NCBI GenBank assembly: GCA_902465115.1
Contig: CABQMC010000123.1
Location: forward strand, 1-5,291
Source: an uncultured Collinsella sp.
GTDB taxonomy: Bacteria; Actinomycetota; Coriobacteriia; Coriobacteriales; Coriobacteriaceae
DNA length: 5,291 bases
Reading direction: 5' to 3'
Shown here piece after piece: positions 1-4,788 of the stretch (its first letter is position 1; every line of letters begins with the position of its first letter). The position numbers were made by a program, and so were the translations under genes. The notes under the pieces are model-generated. The model had not been told where the DNA came from. It was given only the letters and a program-made list of their open reading frames with translations, and did no database searches.

Positions 1-1384
1 CGCCCTCGTAGATATGGGTGCACAGACCAATCACCACGTCGGGCGCGCCCTTGGTGTACTGCTCGTACTCGCCGTCCAGGGTCTCGACGACCACAGACAT
101 CATCTTACGGCCCGAGTCGAACGGGGCCTCGCCCACGCGCGGGTGCTCGGCAGTCAGGCCAGTAAGACCAGCCTTGCCGGCATCGTTGACGAGTGCACAC
201 TCGGTCGGCTCGCCCACGGCCTCGCCCAGTTCCTCGTCCCACTGGGCATCGGAGCACAGTGCCATACCGGCCAGGAACTTCTCCTTGGGCGCAGCGAGCT
301 CGTGCTTGACGACGGTCATCTTGTTCTGGGTAAGGGTGCCGGTCTTGTCGGAGCAGATGGTCTGCGTGCAGCCAAGGGTCTCGACGGCAGAAAGCTTGCG
401 GATGATCGCCTGGCGCTTGGCCATCTTGGTCACGCCGAGCGAAAGCACGATGGTCACGACGGCGACCAGGCCCTCGGGGATGGCGGCGACGGCAAGCGAG
501 ACGGCGACCATAAAGGTGTCGAGCAGGGCAGTCGGGTCGGTGAGGACGTTGCCCACGCCGTGACGGATGATGTCGACGCCAAAGATGACGACGCAGATGA
601 CGATAACCATAATGGTAAGGATGCGGCTGAGCTCGGCGAGCTTCACCTGCAGCGGCGTGAGCTCTTCCTTGGCCTCGGCCAGGGCGCCGGCAATCTTGCC
701 CATCTCGGTGTTCATGCCGGTGCCGACCACGACGGCGCGACCACGGCCGTACACAACGGTGGAACCCATATAGCACATGTTCTTGCGGTCGCCGAGCGGC
801 ACGTCATCGGTGCCCGCGGCGAGCTCGATCACGTTGGCATGCTTCTCGACGGGCACGGACTCGCCGGTAAGGGCGGCCTCTTCGATCTTCATCGTAGCGC
901 TCTCGAGCACGCGGCAGTCGGCCGGGACGGAGTCGCCCGCCTCGAGCATGATCACGTCGCCGGGCACGAGCTCGGCGCTCGGCAGATGCACGAGCTTGCC
1001 GTCGCGCAGCACCTTGGACTGCGCCGCGCTCATCTCCTGCAGGGCCTCGAGGGCCTCCTCGCTCTTGGCTTCCTGGACCACGCCCAGTACCGAGTTGACG
1101 ATAACGACGAACATGATGATGACGACATCGGCAAAGTCGGGCTCGCCCTTGACCATGCCCGTGAGCGCGCTGATGACGGCGGCAACGATCAGCATGATGA
1201 CCATGGGGTCGGCCATCTGCTCAAAGAAACGCTTCCACAGCGGCGTCTTCTCGGCTTCCTCGAGCTTGTTAGGGCCTGTCTTGGCGAGGCGCGACGACGC
1301 CTCGCCGGTGCTCAGGCCGAGGTTCTCATCGACACCTTGGTCGCTGAGCACCTCCGCCGCGGCGGACAGGTATTCCTTTTGCAT
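1..1384 (-). CDS. Calcium-type (P-type, class II) cation-transporting ATPase, N-terminal 461 residues; 3' end outside window
   Basis: The product is an integral-membrane pump that couples ATP hydrolysis to cation export, most likely Ca2+. The frame is open to the left window edge, so about half of a protein of the usual 850-900 residues is visible. In order: an N-terminal cytoplasmic segment with a TGPNKL motif (36-41); predicted M1 (about 59-77) and M2 (about 84-104); the actuator domain with TGES at 173-176; M3 (about 254-276); M4 (about 288-317) with the ion-site motif PEGL at 303-306, where E304 matches the SERCA M4 glutamate; DKTGTLT with phosphorylated Asp346; and N-domain motifs GEPTE (391-395) and KGAP (445-448, ATP-binding Lys445). 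The M4 motif and the DKTGTLT context fit class IIA/IIB calcium pumps. The M5-M6 ion ligands that would settle the substrate lie outside. The start is the ATG at 1384, with AGGAGG nine bases upstream. It is divergent from the pyruvate kinase gene. Confidence 0.93.
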   Translation of the reverse strand, partial: MQKEYLSAAAEVLSDQGVDENLGLSTGEASSRLAKTGPNKLEEAEKTPLWKRFFEQMADPMVIMLIVAAVISALTGMVKGEPDFADVVIIMFVVIVNSVLGVVQEAKSEEALEALQEMSAAQSKVLRDGKLVHLPSAELVPGDVIMLEAGDSVPADCRVLESATMKIEEAALTGESVPVEKHANVIELAAGTDDVPLGDRKNMCYMGSTVVYGRGRAVVVGTGMNTEMGKIAGALAEAKEELTPLQVKLAELSRILTIMVIVICVVIFGVDIIRHGVGNVLTDPTALLDTFMVAVSLAVAAIPEGLVAVVTIVLSLGVTKMAKRQAIIRKLSAVETLGCTQTICSDKTGTLTQNKMTVVKHELAAPKEKFLAGMALCSDAQWDEELGEAVGEPTECALVNDAGKAGLTGLTAEHPRVGEAPFDSGRKMMSVVVETLDGEYEQYTKGAPDVVIGLCTHIYEG

Positions 1385-1393
1385 ATAGAGTCC

Positions 1394-1399
1394 CCTCCT
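1394..1399 (-). promoter_or_regulatory. Ribosome binding site AGGAGG of the P-type ATPase
   Basis: A perfect AGGAGG on the minus strand lies nine bases before the ATG at 1384. It fixes that start, and the protein begins MQKEYLSAAA, as expected for the N-terminus of this ATPase class. Confidence 0.85.
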
Positions 1400-1469
1400 G
1401 GGATTCGGGCCACTCAGCAGATTGATGCCCGATCATAATTCCCAGGAGAAGGGCAAGGGCTCATCAAGG

Positions 1470-1513
1470 CTGCCGTGCTGAGCGGCAGTTGATAGTGGGG
1501 CTATGGTACCCCA
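1470..1513. repeat. Two adjacent small inverted repeats in the ATPase leader region
   Basis: CTGCCG at 1470-1475 pairs with CGGCAG at 1483-1488 across a 7-base loop. TGGGG at 1496-1500 pairs with CCCCA at 1509-1513 across 8 bases. Neither is followed by a T-tract on either strand, so they are not typical intrinsic terminators. The first would form a hairpin in the ATPase mRNA leader if transcription starts at or upstream of about 1495. Confidence 0.4.
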
Positions 1514-1532
1514 AAGCGACGCGTCTAGCCAA
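1503..1532 (-). promoter_or_regulatory. Weak sigma-70 promoter candidate for the ATPase
   Basis: On the minus strand, TTGGCT (1527-1532) and TACCAT (1503-1508) are separated by 18 bases, each matching the consensus at four of six positions. Initiation would fall near 1496 and give a leader of about 110 bases. A rival -10-like TATGAT lies nearer the gene at 1432-1437 but has no good -35 partner. Confidence 0.25.
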
Positions 1533-1536
1533 AACA

Positions 1537-1548
1537 TTCCATCTGGAA
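1537..1548. promoter_or_regulatory. Short palindrome TTCCATCTGGAA, possible operator
   Basis: The half-sites TTCCA and TGGAA are perfect inverted copies separated by two bases. The site lies just upstream of the weak ATPase promoter candidate. A 12-base palindrome can arise by chance, and no regulator gene is visible nearby. Confidence 0.25.
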
Positions 1549-1682
1549 ACACGGCACAGGCGCAACGGTGCAGACCGTGTGATGCTCAACATTGATAAAA
1601 CGTTTTTTCTTCGGCGCAACATCAAACTGAAATATCGCCCAGATAGCAGCGGTTAGAACAGTTGGTAAAGTTTTTGCATATA

Positions 1683-1702
1683 CCGTTTTTCCGCAAAAAA
1701 TG
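1683..1702 (+). repeat. Copy 1 of a T-run/A-run motif shared with the 3530-3656 element
   Basis: The sequence reads CCGTTTTT, then CCGCAA, then AAAATG. A second copy at 3571-3591 differs by one substitution (C/T) and one inserted C. This copy sits 55-74 bases upstream of the pyruvate kinase -10 box. The low complexity of the T- and A-runs raises the chance of coincidence, but the CCG and CGCAA parts are not low-complexity. Confidence 0.5.
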
Positions 1703-1717
1703 AACTTCTAATTCGGC

Positions 1718-1747
1718 ATACGGTCGATTTTTTGGGGTATTCGGTCG
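1718..1747 (+). promoter_or_regulatory. Direct repeat ATWCGGTCG over the pyruvate kinase promoter, possible operator
   Basis: ATACGGTCG (1718-1726) and ATTCGGTCG (1739-1747) are 21 bases apart, about two helical turns. The hexamer ATTCGG also occurs at 1711-1716. If transcription starts near 1769, the second copy covers about -30 to -22, inside the core promoter, and the first covers about -51 to -43. This arrangement would suit a dimeric or tandem-binding regulator, although that is inferred from spacing alone. Confidence 0.4.
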
Positions 1748-1762
1748 TCATTTCATTATAAT
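1732..1762 (+). promoter_or_regulatory. Probable pyruvate kinase promoter
   Basis: A perfect TATAAT -10 box lies at 1757-1762 in an AT-rich stretch. The best -35 match is TTGGGG at 1732-1737, with a long 19-base spacer. Initiation near 1769 would give a leader of roughly 57 bases ending in a good ribosome site. The poor -35 fits a promoter that depends on an activator, or on the AT-rich upstream sequence at 1676-1735. Confidence 0.55.
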
Positions 1763-1825
1763 CATCTCAGTTTTATTTCTTATGGTTTATCTATCAGCGC
1801 AAGACGATGTCAGATGGAGGTCTGA

Positions 1826-3286
1826 ATGTACAAGCGCACCAAGATTGTATGCACCATGGGTCCCGCCTGCGATAGCGACGAGACCATCCGCGAGATGATC
1901 AAGGCGGGCATGAACGTCGCCCGTTTTAACTTCTCGCACGGATCCTACGACGAGCACCACGGTCGCATCGAGCGCGTCCGTCGTATTTCCAAGGAGCTCG
2001 GTCTGCCCGTCGGCATCCTGCTCGACACCAAGGGCCCCGAGGTCCGCACCGGCCTTCTGGTCGACGGCAAGAAGGTTGCCGTCAAGACCGGCGACAAGAT
2101 CGTCGTCACCGCTCAGCCCACGTCCGAGGATTTCCACGGCACCGCTGAGCACATCTCCCTCGACTACCTGGCTCTGCCCTCCGAGGTCGAGAAGGGCTCC
2201 CTCATCCTGATCGATGACGGCCTGGTTGCCCTCGAGGTCGAGTCCGTCGACGGCCAGGACATGACCTGCGTCGTCAAGAACGACGGCCTGATCGGCGAGC
2301 GCAAGGGCGTCAACATGCCCAACGTCAACATCTCGCTGCCCGCCATCACCGAGCGCGATCGTCAGGACATCCTCTTTGGCCTGACCGAGAACATCGACTA
2401 CATCGCCGCTTCCTTCATCCGTGACGGCGAGTCCGTCCGCGGCATCCGCGAGCTTTGCCGCGAGAACGGCGGCGAGCACGTGACGATCTTCCCGAAGATC
2501 GAGTGCGCCCTGGGCGTCGAGAACTTCGACGAGATCCTCGAGGCTTCCGATGGCATCATGGTTGCCCGTGGCGACCTGGGCATCGAGATCAAGCCCGAGC
2601 TCGTTCCCCACATCCAGAAGGAGATCATCGCCAAGTGCAACGCGGCCTACAAGCCCGTTATCACCGCTACGCAGATGCTCGACTCCATGCAGCAGAACCC
2701 GCGCCCGACGCGCGCCGAGGTTGCCGACGTTGCTAACGCCATCTACGACGGCACCGACGCCGTTATGCTCTCTGGCGAGTCCGCTGCCGGTAAGTACCCG
2801 GTCGAGGCCGTTAAGATGCAGGCCAGCATTGCTCTCGAGACCGAAAAGTACCTCCCGGCTCACGCTCCGCTCGAGGTTCCGGCCGATGCCCACGGCACCC
2901 GTGTTGTCAACAACGTTGTGGGTATGTCCGCTGTGAACATGGCTACCACCGTTGGCGCCAAGTGCATCACCGTGCCGACGACCACCGGTCGTACCGCTCG
3001 CCTGATTTCGCACTTCCGTCCCAACATGCCGATCTGCGCGTTCTCCCGCCACGAGTGGGCCGTCCAGCAGATGATCATGTACTGGGGCGTTATCCCGCAC
3101 CAGGCCGAGATTACCCAGGGCACCGTCAACGGCACGATCGTCAAGGCGATTGAGACCGCTAAGGAGCTCGGCTACGTCAAGACCGGAGACCTGACCGTCG
3201 CCACCGCTGGCGATCCCCGCATGAGCGTCCAGCTCGAGGACAAGGTCTCCTCGACCAACGTCGCTTACGTCGCTCAGGTGCGCTAA
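1826..3286 (+). CDS. pyk: Pyruvate kinase
   Basis: This cytosolic enzyme transfers phosphate from phosphoenolpyruvate to ADP, giving pyruvate and ATP at the last step of glycolysis. The protein is complete at 486 residues and is the short bacterial form, without the extra C-terminal PEP-utilizer-like domain. Visible motifs are RFNFSHG (33-39), LLDTKGPEVRTG (65-76), KGVNMP (160-165), FPKIE with catalytic Lys224 and metal ligand Glu226, MVARGDLGIEI with Asp250 (245-255), ATQMLDSM with Thr282 (281-288) and RPTRAEVADVANA (293-305). The C-terminal regulatory domain spans about 355-486. Glu72 in the GPE motif is the residue type associated with K+-dependent enzymes. Just after the catalytic lysine the sequence reads KIECALGV, where most homologues have KIENxEG. 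The start ATG has GGAGG at 1816-1820, five bases upstream. Codon use is strongly biased, as expected for a highly expressed gene. It is probably monocistronic, with its own promoter and a terminator 28 bases after the stop. Confidence 0.98.
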   Translation: MYKRTKIVCTMGPACDSDETIREMIKAGMNVARFNFSHGSYDEHHGRIERVRRISKELGLPVGILLDTKGPEVRTGLLVDGKKVAVKTGDKIVVTAQPTSEDFHGTAEHISLDYLALPSEVEKGSLILIDDGLVALEVESVDGQDMTCVVKNDGLIGERKGVNMPNVNISLPAITERDRQDILFGLTENIDYIAASFIRDGESVRGIRELCRENGGEHVTIFPKIECALGVENFDEILEASDGIMVARGDLGIEIKPELVPHIQKEIIAKCNAAYKPVITATQMLDSMQQNPRPTRAEVADVANAIYDGTDAVMLSGESAAGKYPVEAVKMQASIALETEKYLPAHAPLEVPADAHGTRVVNNVVGMSAVNMATTVGAKCITVPTTTGRTARLISHFRPNMPICAFSRHEWAVQQMIMYWGVIPHQAEITQGTVNGTIVKAIETAKELGYVKTGDLTVATAGDPRMSVQLEDKVSSTNVAYVAQVR

Positions 3287-3314
3287 GTCGTACTTGCAAG
3301 CACACTTGCATTGC

Positions 3315-3351
3315 AAAGGGCCCGGAAGGCAAAGCCTTCCGGGCCCTTTTT
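3315..3351 (+). terminator. Rho-independent terminator of pyruvate kinase
   Basis: A perfect 16-base-pair stem (3315-3330 with 3334-3349) has a 3-base AAA loop. Its 3' arm runs into five T residues at 3347-3351. The GC-rich core, the T-tract and the position 28 bases after the pyk stop make this a strong intrinsic terminator. On the minus strand only three T residues close the stem, so it should act mainly in the plus direction. Confidence 0.95.
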
Positions 3352-3491
3352 CTGTGCCAATGCCGGCGCACAGCAAAACACGCACTCATTTCTTTACCAA
3401 AAGTGCGAAATCCACCCTTCGAGGCCCATAAAATAAAGTCCCAAGCGCTAAAAGTGTTCGCCCGGTGGCAAACCCACACCTTAACGGACGC

Positions 3492-3509
3492 TGCTAAATC
3501 GTTTTAGCA
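3492..3509. repeat. Small hairpin TGCTAAA-TCGT-TTTAGCA
   Basis: A perfect 7-base-pair stem with a 4-base loop lies 20 bases upstream of the large inverted-repeat element. There is no T-tract after it, so it is unlikely to be a terminator. It could be an operator or part of the boundary of the element. Confidence 0.4.
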
Positions 3510-3529
3510 AGAGCCAGATCGACCTGGTT

Positions 3530-3656
3530 TTCGAAAGTATGCGGCAAATTCTGAGACCTCCGAGCACACCCCGTTTTTTCGCAACAAAATGCCTGATAAA
3601 CTAGCCTCAAAAGCCAGGTCTGCTCTAGGGTTCAGATTTTGCCGCATACTTCCGAA
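3530..3656. repeat. 127-base inverted-repeat element upstream of the nuclease-like gene
   Basis: The outer arms, 3530-3554 and 3632-3656, are inverted copies of 25 bases with only two mismatches. They share the core AAGTATGCGGCAAA. Similarity continues inward with small gaps to about 3570 and 3617, where CTGAGACCTCCGAGCACACC aligns with the reverse complement CTGAACCCTAGAGCAGACC. The remaining loop of about 46 bases carries the T-run/A-run motif also found upstream of pyk. The element has no coding capacity. It could be a non-autonomous mobile repeat (MITE-like), a protein-binding operator pair, or a structured RNA leader. Nothing in this single copy decides between them. It ends 51 bases before the ATG of the downstream gene. 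Confidence 0.8.
3571..3591 (+). repeat. Copy 2 of the T-run/A-run motif, inside the loop of the inverted-repeat element
   Basis: It reads CCGTTTTT, then TCGCAA, then CAAAATG, and matches 1683-1702 except for one substitution and one inserted base. Both copies are on the plus strand and both lie upstream of plus-strand genes, here about 117 bases before the start codon. Confidence 0.5.
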
Positions 3657-3696
3657 TTGACACTGGCATCGCACGGTCCAAAAGCATATTTCTACC

Positions 3697-3702
3697 AGGA
3701 GG
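3697..3702 (+). promoter_or_regulatory. Ribosome binding site AGGAGG that sets the start of the nuclease-like gene
   Basis: A perfect AGGAGG lies five bases before the ATG at 3708. The frame is also open upstream to a TTG at 3639, but that codon sits inside the right arm of the inverted repeat and has no ribosome site. The start at 3708 is therefore preferred. Confidence 0.85.
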
Positions 3703-3707
3703 ACGTC

Positions 3708-4781
3708 ATGGACCTGACGCTATGCGGTCAATCCGCTTTTTACTATCACCGTATCCCGCCGCAGGTATTAGGCCTTTACCCCGTCATTAGCCTTGGCAAT
3801 ATGGATCGCAGATGTTGCGGCCTCGGAAGCCATGCAGTTGTAAAAGACCTGCTTCACGCACCGCTTCACAGGCTAGTATTCACTCGGGCACAATCCGGGT
3901 CGCGAAGCCTGTTTAAATCGCACCTCCTGACCCAAGAACCACCTCCGGGGTCGTTTAGGCAGACCGAACATGGGTTTGATGTCACGTCACCGGAGTTCAC
4001 GCTGCTCAACCTTGCTACGCAGGTTTCACGCAACCAGTTACTCATGGCTTGCTACGAGATGTGCGGCTCCTTTGCAGTGTTTAAGCCCTGCGAGCGAACG
4101 CAACAACAACTCGATGAAGCCATTTCGCTTAAGTTCATTCCACCCAACTGCGGCTGGGAGCGAGTTAACGACACCAAGGGCAATGACACCAACTTGTGGA
4201 AGCGCACGCCGCTTCTTACCGCAACGGATATCGCCGCGTTCGCCAAGCAAGCCGCAGGCCTGCGCGGCGTCAAACAACTGCGCTGGGCGGCCGAGCACAC
4301 GACGGGGCAGGCCGCCTCGCCCTTCGAAGTACAGACCTCCATGCTTATCTCGCTCCCCCGCGACGAGGGCGGCCAGGGCATCGAGATCGCCAACAACGCG
4401 CGCATCCCGCTCAGTGAAGCCGCACGTTCGCTGTATGACAAAACCTGCTGCTACGCCGATATCCTCATCGAAAGCGCCACCGACAGCATGGGCGTCATTC
4501 TGGAATGCCAAGGCCGCTCTGCCCACGACAGCGAAGCCGCGAGCCTCTCCGATGCCGAGCGCGCCACCGCACTCACAAGCATGGGCTACGACGTCATCCA
4601 AATTACCTATGACCAGATCAAGGAGAAGAAGAGCTTCGACCACATAGCCGAGCTCATCCATAAAAAGGCCGGGCTTCCCCACATCCCAAAGACCAAACAG
4701 GAGCGCATTGCCGAAGATACCTTACGGCAAGAGCTACTTGTCGATTGGGTTGAGCTATTCACTGCCGGGCCGGCCAGCTAG
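3708..4781 (+). CDS. Endonuclease-like hypothetical protein (AbiEi-like middle, PD-(D/E)XK/DUF559-like C-terminus)
   Basis: The function is not established. The 357-residue protein has no signal peptide or membrane segment, so it should be cytoplasmic. It begins with a 'CGQSAFYYHRI' segment that resembles the 'SALyyH' region of AbiEi-type proteins, and it lacks the winged-helix domain those usually carry in front. VTSPEFTLLNLA (92-103) matches the 'VTSPERTLLDLA' signature of that group. The C-terminal part resembles DUF559/Vsr-like nucleases: SPFE with Glu207, a YAD motif with Asp251, a strand ending ILECQG with Glu266, then His273, a DAER motif (282-285), and GYDVIQITYDQI. Glu207, Asp251 and Glu266 could form the catalytic set, but the usual E-x-D/K step is ECQ here, so activity is uncertain. 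Residues 358 onward do not exist; the tail after 325 is charged and helical. The gene stands alone after the inverted-repeat element, and its stop overlaps the stop of the convergent gene by four bases. The early part looks less GC-rich than pyk. Confidence 0.75.
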   Translation: MDLTLCGQSAFYYHRIPPQVLGLYPVISLGNMDRRCCGLGSHAVVKDLLHAPLHRLVFTRAQSGSRSLFKSHLLTQEPPPGSFRQTEHGFDVTSPEFTLLNLATQVSRNQLLMACYEMCGSFAVFKPCERTQQQLDEAISLKFIPPNCGWERVNDTKGNDTNLWKRTPLLTATDIAAFAKQAAGLRGVKQLRWAAEHTTGQAASPFEVQTSMLISLPRDEGGQGIEIANNARIPLSEAARSLYDKTCCYADILIESATDSMGVILECQGRSAHDSEAASLSDAERATALTSMGYDVIQITYDQIKEKKSFDHIAELIHKKAGLPHIPKTKQERIAEDTLRQELLVDWVELFTAGPAS

Positions 4782-4788
4782 CAGCTAG
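4775..4788. repeat. Tandem CAGCTAG repeat at the convergent stop codons
   Basis: CAGCTAG occurs twice in direct tandem (4775-4781 and 4782-4788). The first copy holds the CTAG that provides TAG stops on both strands. A duplication here could have moved the gene ends by slippage. Confidence 0.6.

Larger units (their letters stand above)
1385..1825. other. Divergent intergenic region between the ATPase and pyruvate kinase
   Basis: No credible gene is present in this stretch of about 440 bases. The half next to the ATPase is GC-rich and holds two small palindromic hairpins (1470-1488 and 1496-1513). The half next to pyruvate kinase becomes AT-rich, with T- and A-runs and the best promoter match. 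The octamer GGCGCAAC occurs twice, at 1559-1566 and 1613-1620, and AAAACGTTTT at 1597-1606 is a perfect palindrome. Both genes probably start transcription here, in opposite directions. Confidence 0.7.
3352..3707. other. Intergenic region holding an inverted-repeat element
   Basis: No credible gene is seen in these roughly 355 bases. From left to right there is a short loose inverted repeat (CGCACT 3381-3386 with AGTGCG 3402-3407), a 7-base-pair hairpin at 3492-3509, a near-palindrome CCAGATCGACCTGG at 3514-3527, the large inverted-repeat element at 3530-3656, and the leader and ribosome site of the nuclease-like gene. The pyk terminator insulates this stretch from upstream transcription, so the downstream gene needs its own promoter here. 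Confidence 0.7.

Noticed and set aside
14..1438. A 474-codon open frame on the plus strand across the ATPase
   Set aside because: It is antisense to a frame carrying TGES, PEGL, DKTGTLT and KGAP motifs. The product is His/Asp/Gly-rich, low in complexity and lacks any domain.
1385..1502. A magnesium (M-box) or other metal riboswitch before the ATPase
   Set aside because: Only small isolated hairpins are visible. I could not recognise a conserved riboswitch core, and there is no terminator before the start codon. A covariance-model search would be needed to reopen the idea.
1787..3385. A 532-codon open frame on the minus strand covering the whole pyruvate kinase gene
   Set aside because: It is the antisense shadow of a gene with strong GC-rich codon bias. 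Its product is rich in Asp, Leu, Gly and Val without recognisable motifs, and it runs through the terminator. The plus-strand frame is an unmistakable pyruvate kinase.
3352..3407. Possible second terminator or CRISPR-like hairpins after the pyk terminator
   Set aside because: The complementarity is short, loops are long and no T-tract follows. There are no regularly spaced repeats.
3639..3707. A TTG start giving the nuclease-like protein 23 extra residues
   Set aside because: The codon lies in the right arm of the inverted repeat and has no ribosome site, while the ATG at 3708 has a perfect AGGAGG at good spacing.
4038..4682. A 214-codon minus-strand frame inside the nuclease-like gene
   Set aside because: It overlaps a frame with coherent domain motifs and has no family resemblance or ribosome site that I can see. 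It is treated as a shadow.
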